Origin: a bacterium
GTDB lineage: Bacteria; BMS3Abin14
Reading direction: 5' to 3'
NCBI GenBank assembly: GCA_020350725.1
Contig: CP070719.1
Coordinates: forward strand, 854,883-899,008
Length of the DNA: 44,126 nt
The notes below the pieces were generated by a model. It worked only from the letters and a program-made list of their open reading frames with translations, was not told where the DNA came from and did not search any database. The number at the start of each line of letters is the position of its first letter. The first letter of the stretch is position 1. Position numbers and translations under genes: made by a program. Shown in pieces: positions 16,027-23,782 of the stretch.

Positions 16027-16721
16027 TGCAGACCGCCTTTCCCCTCCTTCCTCCTTCTCCGCGGCGCCATGCCGGACATCCCACGGGCACGCAATGTTGT
16101 TAGTTTTATCAGTAAAATTTTCATAATAGTCCCATTCCACGGCATACTCCACAGCGGTCCAAAAAATTCTCTTTTTAAAATAGCAAGTTACATTTTTAGC
16201 GTTTTTATCGATCCGGCACAAAAGTTGCACTTTTGTAACTGTCGTGTGAAGTTCGGCAATTTCACAGGAGATGGTCTCTGTTCAGTGCCATGTCCTGAAA
16301 GAGATGCGAGGTGTGAGATCAAGACGGGGTGTCGAAAAGAGCGCACGCGGCGGGATAGCCTCCGCCGCCGAGAATCTGTTTCCGTATTTACCTTCGGTTC
16401 TTCCGGCCGGGTACCGGATCTCTGTACCCTTCGCACACTTCCGAACCAACGTCACGCCCCGGACAAGGAGTGTTCTGGTGTCCGGCCGGTCTCTTTTACC
16501 CTATCGACCGTCGGGAACAGGCGGTCCTCAACGACATGCCGGCCCCGGCGGGTCGGTATCGGAATGAAAGGAGGTGCCAGCCGAGGTAGCGTAAACCCGT
16601 TTCACACCCACATGGAATTGCCGAAAGCGGCGGCGCCGGTCCGCGCCGGCGCCGCCCGAACACGGGAGTTATCGGACAAGCAGCAGAATGGGAAAGAAAA
16701 GAACGGAAAAGGAGAATCAGG
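16027..16721 (+). other. Intergenic control region and long leader before the small DUF11 gene
   Basis: This 695-base spacer starts with an AT-rich block (about 16090-16240) unlike its GC-rich surroundings. The block holds a -24/-12 promoter at 16213-16229 and a possible IHF-like site (ATCA...TT) near 16107-16121. If that promoter is used, the transcript has a leader of roughly 480 nt. A perfect 11-bp GC hairpin (16629-16639 with 16646-16656) lies 65 bases before the gene without a T run, so it is not a standard terminator. I see no convincing open reading frame in the leader. Confidence 0.5.
16213..16229 (+). promoter_or_regulatory. Second sigma-54 (-24/-12) promoter
   Basis: GGCAC (16215-16219) and TTGCA (16225-16229) have GG and GC exactly 10 bases apart. 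The consensus is missed at 16214 (C for T) and 16220 (A for G). The -12 half is also part of an imperfect inverted repeat AGTTGCA...TGTAACT. The site lies in an AT-rich block and points toward the DUF11 genes at 16722 onward. Confidence 0.65.
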
Positions 16722-17306
16722 ATGAAAGGCAAAGATCGCAGAAACGGAATCGGGAACAGGATAGCTGTAACGGTGGCGGCCTGTGTGGCTTTCGCCCTTC
16801 TTATGGCTGTCCCCGCAATGGCTGCTGACAATCAGGGTTTCGGTGACATCGCCGGTGACGGTGACAGCCTGACCAACTCGAACATCTTCAGCCTGTTTAC
16901 CACCACCATGTCCCTTAACAAAATGGCTTTTCTTGCCAACGGGACGCAGTTGACCTCAGGTTCCACCCTGGCTCGCGGAACCGAGGTCCGGTTCGTCATC
17001 TACATCGACAACACGACGAACTTCCCCCTCAACGACGTAAGTGTCCGGGACGTTCTGGACTCGGCTTTCGCCTACCAGGCCGGTTCCATGAAGGTCGACG
17101 ACACCATCGCCTCGGGGGCAACTGAGGCTGTTATCTACAGCACGGTCAACGCTGTGGCCACCACTCTGTCCGATGTTGTGGACGCCGATGTGGCCAGCGC
17201 AGTGGGCGTAACCATCGAGGTTGGCGATCAGAATGTGGCCAACGGGCAGCTTGATGTTCCGGCCAACAGTGTTTGGGCGGTCCTGTTCAGGGTCCTGATG
17301 CAGTAA
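16722..17306 (+). CDS. Small secreted DUF11-like domain protein
   Basis: This 194-residue product has a clear signal peptide (residues 1-34, ending PAMA|ADN), a short Gly/Asp/Ser linker, and one DUF11-like beta domain (about 66-194). The core EVRFVIYIDN...NDVSVRDVLDSAFAYQAGSMKVD, the VDADVAS block, and the ending ANSVWAVLFRVLMQ align along the whole length with the last 130 residues of the preceding 1048-residue protein. The ribosome binding site AAGGAG lies 8 bases before ATG. It looks like a detached structural module, perhaps a fibre subunit or surface coat protein. There are no cysteines in the mature part. Function is not established for this family. Confidence 0.88.
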   Translation: MKGKDRRNGIGNRIAVTVAACVAFALLMAVPAMAADNQGFGDIAGDGDSLTNSNIFSLFTTTMSLNKMAFLANGTQLTSGSTLARGTEVRFVIYIDNTTNFPLNDVSVRDVLDSAFAYQAGSMKVDDTIASGATEAVIYSTVNAVATTLSDVVDADVASAVGVTIEVGDQNVANGQLDVPANSVWAVLFRVLMQ

Positions 17307-17555
17307 GCGGACGGCTGGATCGGTGGTCACAGGAGCTTAACCGGGTTCAGTGTACCTGAACTGAACCAGGTGAGAGGCCATGACTTATTGCGTTCACCCT
17401 TCGGGGAATACAGCATATATGCGCCGCAGGCGGGCGCCTGACGGTCTTCTGCCGGTGGATAGTCCGAGGGCGGATCGGAGGTGCGCCGCACCGGAGTGGT
17501 CCCAAAACGTGCCGTTCCCGGCGCGACCCGCTCCGGACTTCGAAGAGGGGGCGGT

Positions 17556-18161
17556 GTGTTGACCGGTGCCCTGAGATATCTCCGCTCCGCGGTGGTGGGC
17601 CTGCTGTTGATTGCTGCAGCGGCCCCGTCGGCCGTCGCGGCCACCAACGCCGCGACAGGCGGTATCGGGGGGATCGACAACGGTACCCTGCACGGAGGTG
17701 ACGGGACGGGTCCGGCTCAGATCACCCTGAACGTGACCGGCTTGGCCCTCGTGAAGCAGGCCAGGGACGTGGCGGGAAACCTCCTGCCGGAAAATGCCAA
17801 TGTCGTCTCCGGACAGGAGATCTATTTTGTTCTCTTCGTCGACAATCCAAGCCCATACTCCGCAGATGATCTGCGCATAACGGACCAGCTGAACGAGACG
17901 GAATTCACCTATCTCGCCGGCAGCCTGGAGCTGACCGTCGTACCGGCAGGATCCGGCGATGGGGCCATATGGTCCGGCACCTGGAATTCGTTATCGGACA
18001 CACAGGGCGGTCCGGACGACGGTGCCTCCATCCTGGATACGGGTGGTCCCGTCGACAGGGACCGGCTGACCGTGGGGGCCGTTCCCGGACAGACCAACCA
18101 GGCGGTGGATATACCGGCAGACTCCCTGCTGGCGGTCCGGTTCAGGGTAAGGGTGAACTAG
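17556..18161 (+). CDS. Second small secreted DUF11-like domain protein
   Basis: The product is 201 residues when started at GTG 17556. That start gives a normal signal peptide (MLTGALRYLRSAVVGLLL..., ending SAVA|ATN) and has an AGAGGGGG site; the open frame itself reaches back to 17481. The mature N-terminus is Gly/Thr-rich (NAATGGIGG...). A DUF11-like domain follows from about residue 68, with EIYFVLFVDNPSPYSADDLRITDQL and a TYLAGSLEL block. An Asp/Gly-rich insertion precedes the ending ADSLLAVRFRVRVN. The stop is 1 base before the start of the 1835-residue gene, so the two are one transcript. The 249-base spacer before it carries a GGTTCAG/CTGAACC hairpin (17344-17367) and no gene. Confidence 0.85.
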   Translation: MLTGALRYLRSAVVGLLLIAAAAPSAVAATNAATGGIGGIDNGTLHGGDGTGPAQITLNVTGLALVKQARDVAGNLLPENANVVSGQEIYFVLFVDNPSPYSADDLRITDQLNETEFTYLAGSLELTVVPAGSGDGAIWSGTWNSLSDTQGGPDDGASILDTGGPVDRDRLTVGAVPGQTNQAVDIPADSLLAVRFRVRVN

Positions 18162-18162
18162 G

Positions 18163-21100
18163 ATGGGCGGGCTGCGCATCCATAGAAAGGAATGCGGACG
18201 CCGGCCTGTCTCGGGGCGGGAGAGGCGAAGACTCCTGGCCGGGACGAAGACAGGGGCCAGGGCATTTTGGAGGATCATCCTGTCGGCCGCGTTGGTCGCC
18301 TGCCTGGCTGGGCCTTCCTACGCCATCGAAAACACAGCGAGCGGTTCAGTGGGGGCAAGTATCCTTGATACCGGCAGCTCAACCGTGGTCCTCAATCTCG
18401 TGGGCGAAGCCGTTGACCCGGCGCTCTCGAGGGTGACGGTGGATCCGAACAATGTGACCGCTGACGGCACCTCCCTGAGCACGATCACGGTCGTACTCAG
18501 GGACGCCGACAGTCAGCCCGTCCCCGGGAGAACGGTGATCCTTTCCTCGGACAGGGGCGGCCTGGATGTCATTGCTCAGCCGCTGTCCCCCAGCGATGAG
18601 ACGGGAACCGTGACGGGAACGATCCGGTCGGGCACGGTGGGGGTATCGACCATAACCGCCACCGAGACGACGATCGGCGTGGTGCTCAACGACCGTCCGC
18701 AGGTTTTCTTCACCCAGGGCTTCGTTCTGGATCTCATGAAATCGGCCGACAGGAAGCAGGAAACCGTGGGGGGCGTCGTCACCTACACCGTGGAGATCAG
18801 AAATCTGACGGCCGGCGACGTCGGCCAGGTCCGGATCGATGATGTCATTCCTCCCAACTTCAAGTACGTCAGGGGAAGCGCAAGGCTGAACGGAGCCCTG
18901 CTGGCCGATCCCTCCGGTAACAGGCCCGTGACCTTCTTTATCGAAACCGTGCCCGCCCTCGTCGACGCCAACGGCAACGGCCGGGCGGACCCCGGTGAAC
19001 AGGGTTACGCAGCCCTGAGTTACCAGCTGGTCATCGGTTCCGGGTCGAGGCCCGGTGATTACACCAATACGGCCGTCGCCTGGGACGTGAACCCGCAGTT
19101 TCCCATATCCAACAGATCAGAATCCACGGTGACCGTGGCCATGGATCCTCTTTTCGACCTGGGCACCATCATCGGAAAGGTGTTCGAGGACAGGGACGGT
19201 GACGGATGGCAGGACGAGGGGGAGGGGGGGATCGCCGATGCCACGGTGGTCCTGGACGACGGCACCCGGGTCGTCACCGACGAATACGGACGCTACCACA
19301 TACCAGCCGTCCGGCCGGGCCACAGGATGGTCAAGATCGACCGGCAGAGCCTGCCGGCCGGGGCCGGTATCGTGGGCGAAGACTCCGGGATCGTCTCCGT
19401 GACCCCAGGCCTGCTGGCAAAGGTCAATTTCCGGGTGACGCAGGCACAGGATATTGAATCGGTCGGTAGCCCCCCCGGTATGGGCCTGCTCGTGGAAAGT
19501 CGGGATTCCGTTGAGCCGGTCAAGGTCCACGGCAGCGTCGGTATGCTCCAGGCCCTGGTCAATGGAGTGAATGCAGACCTTCCCGGCGGTGACGTCGTCC
19601 TGGGGATGCAGGAAGTCACCGAGATGGTGAATATTGCCGGCGGGGATCTCCAGGGACCCCTCCGGTTCCGCACCCGGTTGGATCCCAGGGATAACGTGAA
19701 GGAGTGGAAGCTCACGGTGACCGACTCCGAGGGAATGGTGGTGAAAGCGCTGGGCGGACTGGAGACGGTTCCGGAACAGATCATCTGGTCGGGTATCACC
19801 GGGGACGGGGACCTCATAGGGGGCGGCAGGATCTACCGCTACCGGATGGAGGTCTGGTACCGTGATGGAGGCTACTGCACCAGCGCCGTGCGGACCTTCG
19901 GAGTCAATCAGAGGAGTTTCATCTCCCTGAATCTGAGCGGATCAGGATTTGACCTGGGGTCCGCCACCCTGCACGGCCGGACGGAGGAGGTGCTGGCCGA
20001 TGTGGCAAGGACCCTGCGGGAGCACCCCAATGAGGCGATCATCATCGAGGGTCATACGGATTCCGAGGGCACCGAGGAGGTCAACCTGAGACTCTCCAGG
20101 CAAAGGGCCGAGGCGGCCCTCGATTATCTGGTCGAGGTCCAGGGTCTGTCGCCCGAACGGTTCGTCCTGAAATGGTACGGAGAGTCAAGACCTGCGGCCA
20201 GCAATGAGATCCCGGAAGGGCGGGAGATCAACCGCCGTGTGGAGATCAAGGGACAGCTCCTCGAGGTCAATATGTCCCAGCTCCTGGACCAGTATCGGAC
20301 CCAGCCGAAGGTGTTCATCGACGGCTCGCCCGTGGACGTGGGCGAGGACGGCCGGTTCCAGACCAGCGTGGGGGAGGTGGGTCAGGAGGGACTCAGGATC
20401 AACATGGTCAGCGCCGCCGGTGCCGTGACCGAGGGGAAGATCCCCATACCCGATCTCGAGATCCTCGACCCAAGGGGGGAAATCCGCCTGGGGTACGGTG
20501 AGACGGGGGAAGCCTACCGGGTCGGGGATCCCGGACCGGACGGGATGTGGGAAGCGGGCGAGCGGGCCCTGACGTACAGGCTCAAGGGAAGGACCGATCC
20601 CGTCAACACCGTGATGGTCGACGATGAAACTCTCAGCGTGGACGAGGGGGGAGTTTTTACGGCCGATCTCGCCCTTGCTGCGGGTGAGGTCAACACGTTC
20701 GGCCTCGTCGTGAGGAACCCCGCGGGCTATATCCGTATCGCCAGATTGGCGGTCCGGGTGACCGACAGCGAGGAGGATGGAACGCTTGTCGTCGTGAGGG
20801 ATCCGGTTCCCAACCTCTCGGTCCAGCTTCCTCCGGAGGGGGCCGCTCTTTTCAACTCCCGTCTGACGGTGAACGGTTACACCGATCGGGGTAACGAGGT
20901 GCGGGTGAACGGTCGTGGGGTCACGGTGATGGAGGATGGGGGCTTCACCGTTGAGGTCGATCTGACGGAGGGGGAGAATCAGCTTCGGATCCAGGCCTTG
21001 GACCCCGACGGGCACATCGGCGAGGTCCAGAGGACCGTGACCCTCTCGAAGGAACGCCTGTTCTTCATGGCCTTCGCCGACGGCAAGATCGGACAGCTCC

Positions 21101-23670
21101 AGGGCAAGGGATACCTGGAGGGCGCCGGGATGAGAAAGGACCGGGAATTTTACCACGAAGGAAGGGTGGCGTATTACCTCAAGGGGACGGTGGCCGGGAA
21201 GTACCTGGTTACGTCCGCCTTCGACAGCGGCACTGGGCGTTTCAGCGAGATGTTCGAGGACCTCGATGAGGGGGACAGGGAGAGATTCTTCACGAACCTG
21301 GATCCGAACAAGTACTACCCTGTCTACGGGGATGCCAGCAGCCTGACCTACGACGCCGAGAGCCAGGGCAAATTCTACCTCGCCGTCGACAGCGAGGAAC
21401 TCCACCTCCTTGTGGGCAACTATGCCCTTAACCTCTCCGACACCGAACTGGCCGCCTACCAGAGGACCCTGTACGGAGGAAAGGCCGTCTACCGCTCCCT
21501 CGCCAGGTCGAAATACGGTGAGCACGACACCACCGTGGTCCTCTTCGGCGCCCAGGCCCGAGATATTCACATCCGGGACGAACTGCGGGCGACGGGAGGG
21601 TCCCTGTACTACCTCAGCAGGCGGGAGATCACCGAGGGCAGCGAACAGGTGTCTCTCGTCATCCGGGACAAGGAAACGGGGCTCATTCTCGCGGAGATCC
21701 CCCAGGGCCGCAACGTCGACTACCAGGTCAGGTATGAGGAAGGGCGTCTCCTGTTCAACCGGCCCATCGCCAGCGTCGTCCAGGACGATTCCCTCATCGA
21801 CGACGCCATGCTCTCGGGTGACCCCGTGTCCATTCGGGTGGATTACGAGGTGCAGGCCGACAGCTTCGAGCGGACCAGCTTCGGCGGCCGCGTGCGGAAG
21901 CAGGTGGGAGACAACCTGTCCGTCGGGGGAACGTACATTGCCGATGAGCTGGAATCGGGGAGTTATGACCTGTCCGGCTTCGACGCCAAGGTGCGGCTGG
22001 GAGGCAACTCCTGGATCTCGGCCGAGGTTGCCCGGAGCGCCGGCTCCGATTCCCCGGTGTTCCTGAGCGAGGATGGAGGTCTGACCTATACCGAGGTGCC
22101 TGCCGCCTCGATGCAGGACGGTGAGGCGTTCAAGGCGGCGGCGGAACTGGACGTCGGGGAGCTCTTCGGAGCGCCTCAGCGCCTCAAAGTGGGCGGCTAT
22201 GTCAAACGCCTGGAGCCGGGGTTCCAGTCCAGTGCCAACCACAGCGAAGAGGGATTTCAGAAGTACGGGGCCGATTTCTCCCTCGTCCTGTCCGAAAGCG
22301 ATACGGTTCTGGGCCGGTACGACAGGCAGGAGAACCTGGACTCTGGTTCCACAGCCCCCGGTGTCGAAAGCGATTCCAGGTCCGGGACCCTTCAGTGGAC
22401 TCACAGGCGGGATCGACTGAGGTTCACACTGGAGTACAGGGCCGGTGAGTCCCATGACAGCGGCGGAAGCCTGCTCGACCGATCAAGCCTGGCAGCGGGG
22501 CGCCTCGACCTGATCCCCAACGGGAAAGTGGCGGCGCACGTTGAGCACCAGGCCACCCTGGACGGTCCGGAGAACGACCAGACGACGGCCGGCGTCCGGT
22601 ACCAGGTCAGCCCGGCCCTCTCCCTCGGGGCTACAGGGACCCATGGGACCATGGGGGAATCCCTTCAGGGTGAGGCCAGTCTCAATGCGGGAGATTCACG
22701 TCTCTATGCCACCGAACGGATGACGAATGACAGCGCGGGACGCAACAGCACCACGGTTCTGGGTGCGGAGACGGCCGTGGATCCCTCCACAAAGGTCTAC
22801 TCGGAGAACCAGTGGGAACGGCCAGGCCGGGGCGCCGACCGCCAGGTGTCCCTGCTTGGAGTGCGTAGGAGTTGGGATCTTGCCCCGGGTCTGAGTGCCA
22901 TCCTGTCGGGGGAGGCCAGCAGGACCGAATCGGCATCGGAAAAATCGACCCGTTACACCCTGTCGACCGGTGTTTCCTACCGAAACACGGCCGGCCTGGA
23001 GGCCAAGGTGCGCGGGGAGATGAGGAGGGAGAAGGGAAGCCGGGAACGGGTCCAGTACCTGACGTCCAACCGGTTCAGGATCATGCTCTCCCCCGACTAT
23101 TCACTGTTGGCCAGATACGCCTACAGCCAGACCCGCGATCTTGACCTGGATGAGGTCGAGGCCAGGTTCGAGGAGAGGAGCATCGGAATGGCCTACCGGC
23201 CTGTGATCCGTGACCGGTTGAACTTCCTGCTGAAGTACACTCAGCTGATCGACCAGGCACCGGATGTGTACGATGACGTGGAATCCAGGGACACCTGCAC
23301 CCGGGTTGTATCCGTGGAGTGGTCCTATGACCTGACTCCCCGCCTCGAGTGGGTCGAGAAGAACGCCCTGAAGGAGCTGGAGGAGAAAACCGGCGACAGG
23401 TCCACCGTCAGGACGAGGACGGTTCTCTCCATCCACAGGCTCAACTATAACTTCCTGTCCACATGGGAACTGGGCGTCGAGTACCGGCTGAGGTCCGTCG
23501 ACCAGGCGGATGACAGGCAGGTCGGCTGGCTCGGGGAACTCATGTACGGTATCGGGGAGAATTTCCGGATCGGTCTGGGCTACAACTTCACGGACTTTTC
23601 GGACAACGAGTTCTCGGAGAACGACTACTCGGTCAGGGGCACATTCCTGCGGTTCCAGGGCAAGTACTAA
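18163..23670 (+). CDS. Giant outer-membrane protein: Ig-like, DUF11, SdrD-like, OmpA-like and barrel-like region
   Basis: This 1835-residue protein has a signal peptide with a long basic leader (hydrophobic part about 36-54, cut near SYA|IEN). Domains in order are: Big_1/invasin-type Ig (about 72-170); DUF11 (about 187-325); SdrD/Cna-B-like (about 333-427, with EDRDGDGWQDEGEGG); FlgD-like Ig (about 490-585); OmpA-like peptidoglycan-binding domain (about 596-696, with EGHTDSEG...RAEAALDYLV); and further Ig-like repeats (to about 960). Residues 963-1835 alternate polar and aromatic strands and end in LRFQGKY, with the terminal aromatic residue typical of outer-membrane barrels. It would span the outer membrane while held to peptidoglycan. 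Similar 'conserved repeat domain' proteins occur in Geobacter-like bacteria without known function. A secretion or anchoring platform for the small DUF11 proteins is my inference. Confidence 0.9.
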   Translation: MGGLRIHRKECGRRPVSGRERRRLLAGTKTGARAFWRIILSAALVACLAGPSYAIENTASGSVGASILDTGSSTVVLNLVGEAVDPALSRVTVDPNNVTADGTSLSTITVVLRDADSQPVPGRTVILSSDRGGLDVIAQPLSPSDETGTVTGTIRSGTVGVSTITATETTIGVVLNDRPQVFFTQGFVLDLMKSADRKQETVGGVVTYTVEIRNLTAGDVGQVRIDDVIPPNFKYVRGSARLNGALLADPSGNRPVTFFIETVPALVDANGNGRADPGEQGYAALSYQLVIGSGSRPGDYTNTAVAWDVNPQFPISNRSESTVTVAMDPLFDLGTIIGKVFEDRDGDGWQDEGEGGIADATVVLDDGTRVVTDEYGRYHIPAVRPGHRMVKIDRQSLPAGAGIVGEDSGIVSVTPGLLAKVNFRVTQAQDIESVGSPPGMGLLVESRDSVEPVKVHGSVGMLQALVNGVNADLPGGDVVLGMQEVTEMVNIAGGDLQGPLRFRTRLDPRDNVKEWKLTVTDSEGMVVKALGGLETVPEQIIWSGITGDGDLIGGGRIYRYRMEVWYRDGGYCTSAVRTFGVNQRSFISLNLSGSGFDLGSATLHGRTEEVLADVARTLREHPNEAIIIEGHTDSEGTEEVNLRLSRQRAEAALDYLVEVQGLSPERFVLKWYGESRPAASNEIPEGREINRRVEIKGQLLEVNMSQLLDQYRTQPKVFIDGSPVDVGEDGRFQTSVGEVGQEGLRINMVSAAGAVTEGKIPIPDLEILDPRGEIRLGYGETGEAYRVGDPGPDGMWEAGERALTYRLKGRTDPVNTVMVDDETLSVDEGGVFTADLALAAGEVNTFGLVVRNPAGYIRIARLAVRVTDSEEDGTLVVVRDPVPNLSVQLPPEGAALFNSRLTVNGYTDRGNEVRVNGRGVTVMEDGGFTVEVDLTEGENQLRIQALDPDGHIGEVQRTVTLSKERLFFMAFADGKIGQLQGKGYLEGAGMRKDREFYHEGRVAYYLKGTVAGKYLVTSAFDSGTGRFSEMFEDLDEGDRERFFTNLDPNKYYPVYGDASSLTYDAESQGKFYLAVDSEELHLLVGNYALNLSDTELAAYQRTLYGGKAVYRSLARSKYGEHDTTVVLFGAQARDIHIRDELRATGGSLYYLSRREITEGSEQVSLVIRDKETGLILAEIPQGRNVDYQVRYEEGRLLFNRPIASVVQDDSLIDDAMLSGDPVSIRVDYEVQADSFERTSFGGRVRKQVGDNLSVGGTYIADELESGSYDLSGFDAKVRLGGNSWISAEVARSAGSDSPVFLSEDGGLTYTEVPAASMQDGEAFKAAAELDVGELFGAPQRLKVGGYVKRLEPGFQSSANHSEEGFQKYGADFSLVLSESDTVLGRYDRQENLDSGSTAPGVESDSRSGTLQWTHRRDRLRFTLEYRAGESHDSGGSLLDRSSLAAGRLDLIPNGKVAAHVEHQATLDGPENDQTTAGVRYQVSPALSLGATGTHGTMGESLQGEASLNAGDSRLYATERMTNDSAGRNSTTVLGAETAVDPSTKVYSENQWERPGRGADRQVSLLGVRRSWDLAPGLSAILSGEASRTESASEKSTRYTLSTGVSYRNTAGLEAKVRGEMRREKGSRERVQYLTSNRFRIMLSPDYSLLARYAYSQTRDLDLDEVEARFEERSIGMAYRPVIRDRLNFLLKYTQLIDQAPDVYDDVESRDTCTRVVSVEWSYDLTPRLEWVEKNALKELEEKTGDRSTVRTRTVLSIHRLNYNFLSTWELGVEYRLRSVDQADDRQVGWLGELMYGIGENFRIGLGYNFTDFSDNEFSENDYSVRGTFLRFQGKY

Positions 23671-23679
23671 AAGGCTGTG

Positions 23680-23762
23680 ACTGGTGATCCGTGACTCGTG
23701 ATTCGTAGTTGGTGATTGGGAAAAGCAATAAGGACAATTTACGGTTCACGGGTTCAGGATCC
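23680..23762. repeat. Short intergenic repeat words after the surface locus
   Basis: GTGACTGGTGATCCGTGACTCGTGATTCG-type quasi-tandem GTGATT words (in pieces at 23677-23720), then ACGGTTCACGGGTTCAGG (23741-23758). These are the same word families as at 819-895 and 43832-43890. They lie between convergent transcripts (surface locus and transketolase). No terminator hairpin is obvious. Confidence 0.65.
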
Positions 23763-23782
23763 AGAGATAACCCGATGACCGA

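Noticed and set aside
16107-16121. IHF site between the surface genes
   Set aside because: ATCA...TT fits only part of the IHF consensus. It is plausible in an AT-rich sigma-54 control region but too weak to list as its own feature.
14707-16230. 507-residue open frame on the minus strand, antisense to the beta-helix protein
   Set aside because: The plus strand has recognisable beta-helix and DUF11 domains. The antisense frame has none and runs through the AT-rich promoter block.
20185-22455. 756-residue open frame on the minus strand, antisense to the giant outer-membrane protein
   Set aside because: It is a GC-driven shadow of the plus-strand gene. The translation is rich in Pro, Gly, His and Val without domains, while the plus strand shows clear signal peptide, OmpA-like and Ig-like domains.
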